DNA of 64,000 nt from Prochlorothrix hollandica PCC 9006 = CALU 1027. GTDB taxonomy: Bacteria > Cyanobacteriota > Cyanobacteriia > Prochlorotrichales > Prochlorotrichaceae. The notes beneath the pieces are model-generated. The model was not told where the DNA came from and did no database searches. It worked only from the letters and a program-made list of their open reading frames with translations. Positions 1 through 7,953 of the stretch are shown here, piece by piece. Location of the stretch: positions 48,196-112,195 of the forward strand of contig NZ_KB235936.1 in the NCBI RefSeq assembly GCF_000332315.1, in the 5' to 3' direction. Within the stretch, counting starts at the first letter, position 1. Each line of letters starts with the position of its first letter. A program made the translations under genes and the position numbers.

Positions 1-124
1 CAAACTGGAGGGTATTTTCAGCCATGGGTTGACCATCACTGTCGGGATATTCAACGGCGATCGGGGGAGCCGTGGGAGCCGTGGGAGTCGTGGGAGTCGG
101 GAGGGAGACAGTCACTGGGGTCAT
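1..124 (-). CDS. Uma2 family endonuclease-like protein, N-terminal part only (cut by window edge)
   Basis: Only the first 41 codons are inside the window; the gene runs leftwards off the edge. The visible protein starts MTPVTV, continues through a Pro/Thr/Ala-rich linker and reaches the conserved YPDSDGQPMAENTLQF stretch that opens the Uma2 (DUF820) domain in its paralogues here. The linker is the longer version (99 nt between the first ATG and the MAEN ATG), as in the copy ending at 6845. It lies 86 bp downstream of the 211-975 copy, the same spacing as in the second cluster. The family has a PD-(D/E)XK-type fold of largely unknown role; its catalytic part is not visible here. Confidence 0.8.
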   Translation of the reverse strand, partial: MTPVTVSLPTPTTPTAPTAPPIAVEYPDSDGQPMAENTLQF

Positions 125-210
125 GGGGTTAAGCTCTCACCAATATCAGCTATCAGCTATAAGCGCAATATACGCTCTAGTCTATCGTCAGTCCCATGGT
201 CTGGCAGACC
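125..210 (-). repeat. 86-bp spacer repeated between tandem Uma2 genes
   Basis: This intergenic spacer is nearly identical to 5213-5298, 6010-6095 and 6846-6931, each exactly 86 bp if the ancestral start codon is used at 5212. It carries the motif CAATATCAGCTATCAG and the start of the next coding region. The shared length and sequence show that gene plus spacer was the duplicated unit. I see no terminator in it, so the genes in each cluster are probably co-transcribed. Confidence 0.85.
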
Positions 211-975
211 TCATAGAACCTCTGGATCTAGACCCAATGCCCGGAGCTTGGCCGCAAGGCGATCGGCCCGTTGCTGGGCTGCTGCCGCTTGCTGGTTGGC
301 TTCCGTGGCGCGGCGATCGGCTTCCGCTGCCCGTTGGTTGGCGGCGGCTGCACGGCGATCGGCCTCCCGCACCCTTTGCTCCCGTTCCACCGTTGTTAAA
401 AAGGGCTGACCTTGGGCATTGTAAAGTTTGAGGGGTTGGCCAGCGGGATCAAAGCGAATGCCCAAACGGGGGCTAACCCAGCCCTGGAGACTGTCCAACT
501 CATCCAACACCCCATCCCGGCGTATCCAGCCCCGCCCATCATCCAGTTGGGGATCATAGGTGTAATATTCCTCCACCCCATACTGGTGATAAAACATCAG
601 TTTACGGCTCATTTCAGCGCGGGTATTGCTGGGAGACAGCACCTCAAACACCACTTGGGGGGCAATGTTCGCTTCCCGCCACTGTTGATAGGATTCCCGA
701 TCGCCCTTCGATCGGCCAAACACCACCATGGCATCGGGAGCCTTGGCAATCTCCGGGTGCCCCTCCACGGGATACCACAGCAAATCCCCCGCCACAAACA
801 CTTGGGGATCCTCCGCAAACATCACCTCTAGATTTTCCTTGAGCAGCATAATCCAGCGAAATTGGAGGGTATTGTCTGCCATGGGCTGACCGTCAGAGTC
901 GGGGTAGAGAATGGCGCTGTGGTCGGTGGCAACCGTGTCGTTGGTCGCAACCGTGGGGGGACGGGGTGGGTTCAT
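211..975 (-). CDS. Uma2 family endonuclease-like protein (subtype A)
   Basis: This 254-residue protein has an N-terminal linker, the YPDSDGQPMADNTLQF entry motif, then a DUF820/Uma2 domain with the Asp of PDAMVVFG, the Glu of VVFEVLSPSN and the following Lys of SRKLMFYHQYGVEEYY, the pattern expected for a PD-(D/E)XK-type site. The C-terminal 60 residues form an Ala/Arg/Glu-rich coiled coil (ADRRA, ANQRA, ADRRA type repeats) ending in RLAAKLRALGLDPEVL. It is closer to the gene at 6932-7660 (shared GHPEIAKAPD, STRAEMS-like and LDELDSLQ segments) than to the other copies. Uma2 proteins are abundant in cyanobacteria and their biological role is not settled; nuclease activity is inferred from fold only. 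Confidence 0.85.
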   Translation of the reverse strand: MNPPRPPTVATNDTVATDHSAILYPDSDGQPMADNTLQFRWIMLLKENLEVMFAEDPQVFVAGDLLWYPVEGHPEIAKAPDAMVVFGRSKGDRESYQQWREANIAPQVVFEVLSPSNTRAEMSRKLMFYHQYGVEEYYTYDPQLDDGRGWIRRDGVLDELDSLQGWVSPRLGIRFDPAGQPLKLYNAQGQPFLTTVEREQRVREADRRAAAANQRAAEADRRATEANQQAAAAQQRADRLAAKLRALGLDPEVL

Positions 976-1389
976 GGGGCGATCGACTCCTAGGGATAGC
1001 GGGGAGGTCTGGAGAGCAGTGAACCGGTGCTGGGGGCACCTAGGGTTGGGGTGCTGGCGAAATCCCTGGTTTTAAGGATTACTGGTTTTACTGGTTTTAC
1101 TGGCTTTAAGGATCCCTGGCTTTAAGGATCCCTGGCTTTAAGAATCGACGGATCTAAACCGGGTTGCCTCGCCTTGGGGTTGGCGATCGCTAGACAAGAA
1201 CCGGGGCGATACCCTTAATTATAGGCAACCCAGTCTCAGCCCCTGGAGGCAACCCAGACCTGGTAACTCATGGCCTGGGTTGGCTGACAAAAAAACATTG
1301 CCTTGGGCGCGAAAACCCAGCCCCTAAAGGGTTTTGACCCTTCCCATTGTTTAGACCCTCGTTTTGCAGACCCTTCAGATCCCGTCCCC
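976..1389. other. Intergenic region with short tandem repeats
   Basis: No gene is apparent in this 414-bp gap. At about 1065-1145 it contains back-to-back short repeats: three copies of a TACTGGTTTT-like decamer running into two and a half copies of a 16-bp unit, GGCTTTAAGGATCCCT. The gap separates the leftward Uma2 gene from the rightward sulfotransferase gene, so it should hold two promoters, but I cannot pick out convincing -35/-10 boxes. Confidence 0.6.
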
Positions 1390-2244
1390 ATGGCCCAGTC
1401 CTCCGTTCCCCTGGTTTTTTTGGTGGGGTGTTCCCGCTCCGGCACCACCCTGCTCCAGAGCCTCCTTGCAGCCCACTCCGCCATCTGGTCCGTGCCGGAA
1501 ACCAAGTTCTTTTGGTACGCCAACCCCCGTCATGAACCTAAGCGGCAGCAGTGGGGTCTCGTCTCCCGTCGCCTGCGCCCCAGCCTGGTCAAATTTTTTG
1601 CGGACATCCAGCACCCGGAACTCATGGGCCAATGGATCCCCCTGCCCCTACCCCTGGGCTATGCCACCCGCCATTTTTTTGGCCAACTGCAAGGCTTGAC
1701 CCAGGCCCAAGGCAAAGGTTTGTTTCTGGAGAAAACCCCCGAACATTTCCGCGAAATCCCCCTGATTCAGCGCTATTTACCCCAGGCCAAAATTATCAAC
1801 TTGGTCCGTCCGGGCCAGGATGTGGTGGCTTCCCTCTATGAACTCAGCCAGCGCTATCCGCAGACCTGGGGGGTGAACCTGACCGATCTCGATCGCTGTA
1901 TCGACTATTGGCTAGAGGCGGTGACCGTGGCCCAGGCTTATCACCAGGATCCCCAGCACCGGGTGGTGCGCTACGATCGCCTGGTGGCCGATCCTCCCCA
2001 GGTTCTGACGGATCTCTGTGGCTTTCTCGGTCTGCCCTTTGAACCTTCCATACTGGAGGACTATCGCAGCGTCAGTCCGGGGTTGGTGCGCGATCGGGAG
2101 CGGGATTACAAGGCTCGTGCTGCCCAAGGCATCCACAGCCAAGGTTCCCAGAAGTTCTACCAGGTCTGTAGCCCAGAGCAGCAACGCCAGGTACAAACCC
2201 GGCTCCGGGACCATCAGCTTGATCAGTGCTTCCCTGGGTCTTGA
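1390..2244 (+). CDS. Sulfotransferase family protein
   Basis: This 284-residue protein starts at the ATG giving MAQSSVPLVFLVGCSRSG; an in-frame TTG at 1303 would add 29 low-complexity residues and is less likely. The segment GCSRSGTTLLQSLL is the 5'-phosphosulfate binding loop of PAPS-dependent sulfotransferases, and INLVRPGQDVVASLYELS resembles the 3'-phosphate binding region (R..D..AS). A likely role is sulfation of a secreted polysaccharide or glycan, inferred from the two glycosyltransferases directly downstream. The donor is established for the family; the acceptor is unknown. It converges on the 2265-3518 gene with a 20-bp gap. Confidence 0.85.
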   Translation: MAQSSVPLVFLVGCSRSGTTLLQSLLAAHSAIWSVPETKFFWYANPRHEPKRQQWGLVSRRLRPSLVKFFADIQHPELMGQWIPLPLPLGYATRHFFGQLQGLTQAQGKGLFLEKTPEHFREIPLIQRYLPQAKIINLVRPGQDVVASLYELSQRYPQTWGVNLTDLDRCIDYWLEAVTVAQAYHQDPQHRVVRYDRLVADPPQVLTDLCGFLGLPFEPSILEDYRSVSPGLVRDRERDYKARAAQGIHSQGSQKFYQVCSPEQQRQVQTRLRDHQLDQCFPGS

Positions 2245-2264
2245 GGGACAAAGGCTTGAAGAAC

Positions 2265-3518
2265 TTAGGTTGCAGCCACCTGCTGGAGAAAAGCTGCAAT
2301 GCGCTGCCAGGTGGCGCTGGAACTGAGGCGCTCCTGGGCATAGCGACGGCAGCGATCGCCCAAATCGGGATCCGTGGTGCGCCAGTCCAGCCAGCGATGC
2401 CACTGGGCCACCAGGGCTTCAGCACTGTCCGGTTCACACAGCAGGGGATCCAGCTCAGCGGTGAGGGTCTCTTGGATGCCCCCAGTGCGGCTGGCGATGA
2501 TGGGAACCCCACAGGCTAGGGATTCCAGCACCGATCGGGGGCAGGGATCGGGGTAAATGCTGGGCAACACCGTCAGGTCGCTGGCCTGGTACAGGGAAAC
2601 GGTATCATCCACATGGCCCAAAAACCGCACCCACGGCTCCAGCCCCAGATCGGCCACCTGTTGCCGGAGACTGCTGCCATAGGTCTGGGCTTCGCGGGGG
2701 GTGGCAAACCCCACGGGGTGTCCTGCGATCAGCAAATAAAGGTCTTGTCCCCCTAAAGCCACGCCCCTGGACGCTGCTTCCCCATCCGATCGGCTGTGCC
2801 GCAGTTGGGCAAAGGCCCTCAGCAAGACCCCAAGACCCTTTTGGGGGTGGAGCCGCCCCAGATAGGTGATGATCAAGGGGGGGCGATCGTTGGGGCTGGG
2901 GGATGGCAGGGGTAGCCGCGATCGCAGGGCGGCGATCGTCCCAGGGGAGTCCGCTGGGGTAAATTTAGTGGTATCAACCCCATTGAGAACCGGGGTGATG
3001 GCCTGGGGATCCAGGTTGAATTCCTGCACCCAAGCCTGTTTCACATCCTCCGACACCGCTAGAAATCGATCGATCTGGGCCATGGCCCACCGATCCTGGC
3101 GATGGAACACCAGGCCAGAGCCGATGGCGGTGCGAATGTGGAGGACTTTGGTCGATCGTCGCCACAGCCCCACCAACACCGCAAAAAAACCATGGGTATG
3201 GCTGCTCACATAGACCAGTTCGGCTCCGGGGGGTTTGGCCAACCGCCGCTGTAGGGTCAGCAGCCCCCGCAGGATAGCCAGGGCACTGGGCCAGGGCTTG
3301 GCTCGCTGAAAGCGCCCTTCCTCCAGGGCAATAACCTGGGTGCAAAACTCTTGATACTGGGGCACTAAATCAGCGGTGGCGGCTTCTGTGGCTGTCGGAA
3401 AATAGACTAAACTCAGCCGATGGCCCTGGTGTGCCAGATACCGCGCTACTTCAAACGTGCTGAGGTGCTGCCCCCCCTGTTGGGAGGAGGGCGAGGGTTC
3501 GATCACGATAATGTGCAT
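2265..3518 (-). CDS. Family 4 glycosyltransferase
   Basis: This 417-residue protein has a two-domain GT-B architecture. The N-terminal acceptor domain begins MHIIVIEPSPSSQQGGQH, with the Gly-rich loop typical of GT4 enzymes. The C-terminal nucleotide-sugar domain contains ITYLGRLHPQKGLGVLL and the E-x7-E-like motif region PSIYPDPCPRSVLESLACG. It probably transfers a sugar from a nucleotide-sugar donor to a growing polysaccharide or lipid-linked acceptor at the cytoplasmic face. Its start codon is only 8 bp from the divergent start at 3527, so the two promoters must lie inside each other's coding sequence or be absent. Donor and acceptor cannot be predicted. Confidence 0.88.
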   Translation of the reverse strand: MHIIVIEPSPSSQQGGQHLSTFEVARYLAHQGHRLSLVYFPTATEAATADLVPQYQEFCTQVIALEEGRFQRAKPWPSALAILRGLLTLQRRLAKPPGAELVYVSSHTHGFFAVLVGLWRRSTKVLHIRTAIGSGLVFHRQDRWAMAQIDRFLAVSEDVKQAWVQEFNLDPQAITPVLNGVDTTKFTPADSPGTIAALRSRLPLPSPSPNDRPPLIITYLGRLHPQKGLGVLLRAFAQLRHSRSDGEAASRGVALGGQDLYLLIAGHPVGFATPREAQTYGSSLRQQVADLGLEPWVRFLGHVDDTVSLYQASDLTVLPSIYPDPCPRSVLESLACGVPIIASRTGGIQETLTAELDPLLCEPDSAEALVAQWHRWLDWRTTDPDLGDRCRRYAQERLSSSATWQRIAAFLQQVAAT

Positions 3519-3526
3519 GGGGGGCC

Positions 3527-4519
3527 ATGAAAAACAGAAAAATTGTCATTGTGACTAAGGACAATGCCAGTGGACTCAGTCGAGACACGGCGATTTTAAC
3601 AGCGGTGTTACGGCAGGCGGGATTCCAGGTGACTATTTTTCCGGTTTCTAAGCCCACCTTGGGCCACAAACTGCACCGGATTGGGGAAACGGCCCAGGGT
3701 AAATTTTGGCGAGCCTGGGGACGGTTTTCCTATGATATTGGCATTTTTTTGGAGGCGGTGGTGCCCTACTGGCTGGACTACAGCAAGATTAACTGTTTAA
3801 TGCCGAATCAGGAATGGTTTATCGATCGTTGGCTCCCCTATTTGCCCCATTTTGACTATGTTCTCTGTAAAACCCGCTATGCCCAAGGGATTTTTGCGGG
3901 CCTAGGTTGCCAGACCCAGTTTGTCAGCTTTACCAGCGTCGATCGCCTGCCCACGGCCCACCTTGACCCCACGAAAACCTACGACTCTTTTTTTCATCTG
4001 GTGGGCAATATCTCCCTCCAAAAGGGTACGGCCCAGGTGGTGGATCAGTGGCAGCGCCACCCCCATTGGCCCCCCCTCCACATTCGCCAACCCCCCCAGC
4101 CCTACCACCAGCCCGCCCCCAATCTCCATTACCTGACGGACTTTCTGCCCGATGCCCAACTCCAGGCCTATCAAAATCGCCATGGCTTGCACCTCTGTCC
4201 TTCCGAAGCGGAGGGGTTTGGCCATAATCTGGTGGAGGCCATGGGCTGTGGTGCCCTGGTGCTGACCACCAATGGGCCACCGATGAATGAGATTGTGACC
4301 GCCGATCGGGGGCTGTTAATGGACTATCACGAGACCAAACCCCAAAATTTGGGCACCAATTACTATGTAACGGGGGAGGGTCTGGAGCGGGCGATCGAGG
4401 CGGTCTTGGCCCTGGATGAGGGGGAACGGCGACGCAGGGGGTCAGCGGCGAGAGCCTGGTATCGGGATAACGATCGTTTTTTCCGCCACACCTTGGTGGA
4501 ATTTTTAAGGGGGTTATAG
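3527..4519 (+). CDS. Glycosyltransferase, GT-B fold (GT4-like)
   Basis: This 330-residue protein begins MKNRKIVIVTKDNASGLSRD. The second half has the signature of a GT-B donor domain: LVGNISLQKGTAQVV, then LCPSEAEGFGHNLVEAMGCG, which matches the conserved E-x7-E region, and PMNEIVTADRGLLMDY. It is shorter and more divergent than typical GT4 enzymes. It is divergent from the 2265-3518 glycosyltransferase with 8 bp between start codons and converges on the Uma2 cluster with 25 bp between stops. A role in surface glycan assembly is inferred from context. Confidence 0.82.
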   Translation: MKNRKIVIVTKDNASGLSRDTAILTAVLRQAGFQVTIFPVSKPTLGHKLHRIGETAQGKFWRAWGRFSYDIGIFLEAVVPYWLDYSKINCLMPNQEWFIDRWLPYLPHFDYVLCKTRYAQGIFAGLGCQTQFVSFTSVDRLPTAHLDPTKTYDSFFHLVGNISLQKGTAQVVDQWQRHPHWPPLHIRQPPQPYHQPAPNLHYLTDFLPDAQLQAYQNRHGLHLCPSEAEGFGHNLVEAMGCGALVLTTNGPPMNEIVTADRGLLMDYHETKPQNLGTNYYVTGEGLERAIEAVLALDEGERRRRGSAARAWYRDNDRFFRHTLVEFLRGL

Positions 4520-4544
4520 CTTCAAGGGGTTTTAATTCAAGGGG

Positions 4545-5132
4545 TTATAGAGCGTCTGGATCTAGGCCCAATTCCCGCAGCTTGGCCGCAAGGCGATCGG
4601 CTCGTTGGCGTTCCTGTTCGGCCTGCCGCGATCGCTCCCCATAGGACACAAAGGGTTTCCCGTCGGGCCGATAGATCACCAGAGGATCCGCGCTGGGGTC
4701 AAACCGGATCCCTAAACGGGGACTGACCCAATCCTGTACCGTTTCAATCCAGTCTAGAATTCCCTCCTGGCGGATCCAGCCCTCTAGGCTATTGCTGTCG
4801 GGATCGTAGAGGTAATATTCCTCCACGCCGTACTGCTGATAGAACAGCAGCTTCCGGCTCATTTCCCCCGGTCGGTTGCCCGGGGACAGAATCTCAAAGA
4901 CGACCTGGGGCGGCAGATGGTCTTCTTGCCATTGCCGGTAGGAACCGCGATAGCCCTTGGGTCGCCCAAACACCACCAAGGCATCGGGGGCTTGGCGAAT
5001 CTTGGGGTTACCTTCCACGGGATACCACAGCAAGTCTCCCGCCACGAAGACCTGGGGATCCGCTGCAAACAGCCAATCCAGGTTTTCCTTAATCAGGGTA
5101 ATCCACTCAAACTGGAGGGTATTTTCCGCCAT
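4545..5132 (-). CDS. Uma2 family endonuclease-like protein, N-terminally shortened copy
   Basis: This 195-residue copy is almost identical over the Uma2 domain to the next two copies upstream (PD..VVFGRPKGYRGSYRQW, VVFEILSPGN, SRKLLFYQQYGVEEYY). It starts at the internal MAENTLQF methionine because the Pro/Ala linker before it is out of frame: the ancestral ATG at 5212 lies 80 nt upstream rather than 81 or 99, a net 1-bp loss. In the domain frame no ATG, GTG or TTG occurs before the stop upstream, so the conserved YPDSDGQP segment is lost. It has the shortest C-terminal coiled coil of the set (RQAEQERQRAD without extra heptads). It may still fold, as the catalytic block is whole. Confidence 0.8.
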   Translation of the reverse strand: MAENTLQFEWITLIKENLDWLFAADPQVFVAGDLLWYPVEGNPKIRQAPDALVVFGRPKGYRGSYRQWQEDHLPPQVVFEILSPGNRPGEMSRKLLFYQQYGVEEYYLYDPDSNSLEGWIRQEGILDWIETVQDWVSPRLGIRFDPSADPLVIYRPDGKPFVSYGERSRQAEQERQRADRLAAKLRELGLDPDAL

Positions 5133-5298
5133 GGGTTGACCATCACTGTCGGGATATTCAACGGCGATCGGGGGAGCCGTGGGATCGGGGGGGAGGCAGT
5201 CACTGGGGTCATGGGGTTAAGCTCTCACCAATATCAGCTATCAGCCATACGCGCAATATACTCTCCAGTCTATCGTCAGTCCCATGGTCTGGCAGACC

Positions 5299-6009
5299 TC
5301 ACAGAGCCTCTGGATCTAGACCCAGTTCCCGGAGCTTGGCCGCAAGGCGATCGGCCCGCTGGCGTTCCTGCTCAGCCCGTTGACTTTCCTGCTCAGCCCG
5401 CTGGCGTTCCTGTTCGGCCTGCCGCGATCGCTCCCCATAGGACACAAAGGGTTCCCCGTCGGGCCGATAGATCACCAGAGGATCCGCGCTGGGGTCAAAC
5501 CGGATCCCTAAACGGGGACTAACCCAATCCTGTACCGTTTCAATCCAGTCTAGAATCCCCTCCTGGCGGATCCAGCCCTCTAGTCTATTGCTGTCGGGAT
5601 CGTAGAGGTAATATTCCTCCACGCCGTACTGCTGATAGAACAGCAGCTTCCGGCTCATTTCCCCCGGTCGGTTGCCCGGGGACAGAATCTCAAAGACGAC
5701 CTGGGGCGGCAGATGGTCTTCCTGCCATTGCCTGTAGGAGCCGCGATAGCCCTTGGGTCGCCCAAATACCACCAAGGCATCGGGGGCTTGGCGAATCTTG
5801 GGGTTGCCTTCTACGGGATACCACAGCAGGTCCCCCGCCACGAAGACCTGGGGATCCGCTGCAAACAGCCAATCCAGGTTTTCCTTAATCAGGGTAATCC
5901 ACTCAAACTGGAGGGTATTTTCAGCCATGGGTTGACCATCACTGTCGGGATATTCAACGGCGATCGGGGGAGCCGGGGGAGCCGTGGGGGAGGCAGTCAC
6001 TGGGGTCAT
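5299..6009 (-). CDS. Uma2 family endonuclease-like protein (subtype B, two extra heptads)
   Basis: This 236-residue protein starts at the ATG giving MTPVTASPTAPPAPPIAVEY. The Uma2 domain spans about residues 29-190, with likely metal-site residues Asp77 (APDALVVFG), Glu107 (VVFEILSPGN) and Lys121 (SRKLLFYQQYG). The C-terminal coiled coil is built of 7-residue units (RAEQERQ, RAEQESQ) encoded by a 21-bp repeat, followed by RLAAKLRELGLDPEAL. It sits in a tandem run with 86-bp spacers. Function beyond a nuclease-like fold is unknown. Confidence 0.86.
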   Translation of the reverse strand: MTPVTASPTAPPAPPIAVEYPDSDGQPMAENTLQFEWITLIKENLDWLFAADPQVFVAGDLLWYPVEGNPKIRQAPDALVVFGRPKGYRGSYRQWQEDHLPPQVVFEILSPGNRPGEMSRKLLFYQQYGVEEYYLYDPDSNRLEGWIRQEGILDWIETVQDWVSPRLGIRFDPSADPLVIYRPDGEPFVSYGERSRQAEQERQRAEQESQRAEQERQRADRLAAKLRELGLDPEAL

Positions 6010-6095
6010 GGGGTTAAGCTCTCACCAATATCAGCTATCAGCCATACGCGCAATATACGCTCTAGTCTATCGTCAGTCCCATGGTCTGGCAGACC

Positions 6096-6845
6096 TCATA
6101 GAATCTCTGGATCTAGACCCAATTCCCGCAGCTTGGCCGCAAGGCGATCGGCCCGCTGGCGTTCCTGCTCAGCCCGTTGACTTTCCTGCTCGGCCCGTTG
6201 ACTTTCCTGTTCAGCCCGCTGGCGTTCCTGTTCGGCCTGCCGCGATCGCTCCCCATAGGACACAAAGGGTTCCCCGTCGGGCCGATAGATCACCAGAGGA
6301 TCCGCGCTGGGGTCAAATCGGATCCCTAAACGGGGGCTGACCCAATCCTGTACCGTTTCAATCCAGTCTAGAATTCCCTCCTGGCGGATCCAGCCCTCTA
6401 GTCTATTGCTGTCGGGATCGTAGAGGTAATATTCCTCCACGCCGTACTGCTGATAGAACAGCAGCTTCCGGCTCATTTCCCCCGGTCGGTTGCCCGGGGA
6501 CAGAATCTCAAAGACGACCTGGGGCGGCAGATGGTCTTCCTGCCATTGCCGGTAGGAACCGCGATAGCCCTTGGGTCGCCCAAATACCACCAAGGCATCG
6601 GGGGCTTGGCGAATCTTGGGGTTGCCTTCCACGGGATACCACAGCAAGTCTCCCGCCACGAAGACCTGGGGATCCGCTGCAAACAGCCAATCTAGATTTT
6701 CCTTAATCAGGGTAATCCACTCAAACTGGAGGGTATTTTCCGCCATGGGTTGACCATCACTGTCGGGATATTCAACGGCGATCGGGGGAGCCGTGGGAGC
6801 CGTGGGAGCCGTGGGAGTCGTGGGGGAGGCAGTCACTGGGGTCAT
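6096..6845 (-). CDS. Uma2 family endonuclease-like protein (subtype B, three extra heptads)
   Basis: This 249-residue protein is the same as the neighbouring 5299-6009 copy in the catalytic region but has a longer Thr/Ala/Pro linker and one more heptad in the C-terminal coiled coil. I start it at the ATG at 6845 (MTPVTASPTTP) by analogy with the paralogues; an upstream in-frame TTG would add only MVRANP. The gradient of heptad number across the three B copies (0, 2, 3) shows replication or recombination slippage of a 21-bp unit without loss of frame. Confidence 0.86.
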   Translation of the reverse strand: MTPVTASPTTPTAPTAPTAPPIAVEYPDSDGQPMAENTLQFEWITLIKENLDWLFAADPQVFVAGDLLWYPVEGNPKIRQAPDALVVFGRPKGYRGSYRQWQEDHLPPQVVFEILSPGNRPGEMSRKLLFYQQYGVEEYYLYDPDSNRLEGWIRQEGILDWIETVQDWVSPRLGIRFDPSADPLVIYRPDGEPFVSYGERSRQAEQERQRAEQESQRAEQESQRAEQERQRADRLAAKLRELGLDPEIL

Positions 6846-6931
6846 GGGGTTAGCCCTCACCAAATATCAGCTATCAGCCATACGTGCAATATACTCTCCA
6901 GTCTATCGTCAGTCCAAGGGTCTGGCAGACC

Positions 6932-7660
6932 TCATAGAATTTTTGGATCTAGACCCAATTCCCGCAGCTTGGCCGCAAGGCGATCGGCCCGTTGTCGTTC
7001 CTGCTCAGCCCGTTGGCGTTCCTGTTCGGCCCGTTGCCGTTCCCCTTGCCGCAGTTGCTCTCGTTCTAGGGTGCTGAGAAATGGGGTGTCATCGGCACCA
7101 TAGACCTTAAGGGGGTTCTCAGCAGGGTCAAAGCGAATGCCCAGGCGGGGACTCTGCCAATTCTGGAGGCTATCCAACTCATCCAGGATGCCATCGCGCC
7201 GGATCCAACCCCGCAGATCATTCTTCTGGGGATCATAGATATAGTATTCTTCCACGCCGTATTGGTGATAGAACAGGAGCTTGCGGCTCATTTCAGCGCG
7301 GGTATTGTTGGGGGAGAGGATTTCAAACACGACTTGGGGCGCAATGTCATCTTCTCGCCACTGTTGATAGGAACCCCGGTACCCCTTGGGGCGACCAAAC
7401 ACCACCAGAACATCAGGAGCCTTAGCGATTTCGGGATGGCCTTCCACGGGATACCACAGCAGATCCCCCGCAATAAACACCTGGGGATCTGACCCAAACT
7501 GGACTTCCAGATTTTCCTTGAAGAGAACAATCCATTGGTATTGAAGCGTATTGTCAGACATGGGCTTGCCATCGCTGTCGGGGTAAACGATCGGGGTAGG
7601 TTTCACGGGCGGGGTGATGGCTAGGGAGGGGGAAGTCGTGGGGGAAGAGGGGGGAGTCAT
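6932..7660 (-). CDS. Uma2 family endonuclease-like protein (subtype A, first gene of cluster)
   Basis: This protein of 242 residues from the ATG at 7660 (MTPPSSPTTSP) is the most upstream gene of the tandem cluster. The open frame extends to 7810, but the extra 50 residues are low complexity and paralogues begin with MTP. The domain has the PDVLVVFGRPKG Asp, the VVFEILSPNN Glu and the SRKLLFYHQYG Lys. The C-terminus has a coiled coil with RAEQERQ heptads. It groups with the 211-975 gene by shared GHPEIAKAPD, NTRAEMS and RRDGILDELDSLQ segments, so the two A genes each head a cluster of B genes. Confidence 0.84.
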   Translation of the reverse strand: MTPPSSPTTSPSLAITPPVKPTPIVYPDSDGKPMSDNTLQYQWIVLFKENLEVQFGSDPQVFIAGDLLWYPVEGHPEIAKAPDVLVVFGRPKGYRGSYQQWREDDIAPQVVFEILSPNNTRAEMSRKLLFYHQYGVEEYYIYDPQKNDLRGWIRRDGILDELDSLQNWQSPRLGIRFDPAENPLKVYGADDTPFLSTLEREQLRQGERQRAEQERQRAEQERQRADRLAAKLRELGLDPKIL

Positions 7661-7953
7661 AGGGGGATCTGGTCCTAGACAAACAGATACAGACAGCGGT
7701 GCAGGGGGATGGGCGAGTGGATGAGCAGAGGAACTCGCAGATGGATGCGCCGGTACAGTTATTAACCATCCGGCGTACTGGTTCTTAGTAAGGATTTCAG
7801 TCTTTGCCATCTCACGTTCCCAGGGTAACGCTCCCAGCGGGGCTGCTCAATACATTAAGCCCTACAAACGGGACTGGAATTTTGAATAGTAGGTTAATTT
7901 ACGCCGATCAGGACTTCGAGGTTTAGATCAATAGGTGGTTACACGGTAGCTAC

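Larger units (their letters stand above)
4545..7660 (-). repeat. Tandem array of four Uma2 genes
   Basis: Four paralogous genes in one orientation are separated by three 86-bp near-identical spacers. Order in the direction of transcription is A (7660), B (6845), B (6009), B (5132). The three B copies are close to identical at the nucleotide level, implying recent unequal crossing-over. The left end of the window holds the start of a parallel A-B arrangement (975, 124). Confidence 0.85.

Noticed and set aside
29-431. Plus-strand open frames opposite the Uma2 genes
   Set aside because: They are antisense shadows of the Uma2 genes; the same shadows recur at every copy and show no independent conservation.
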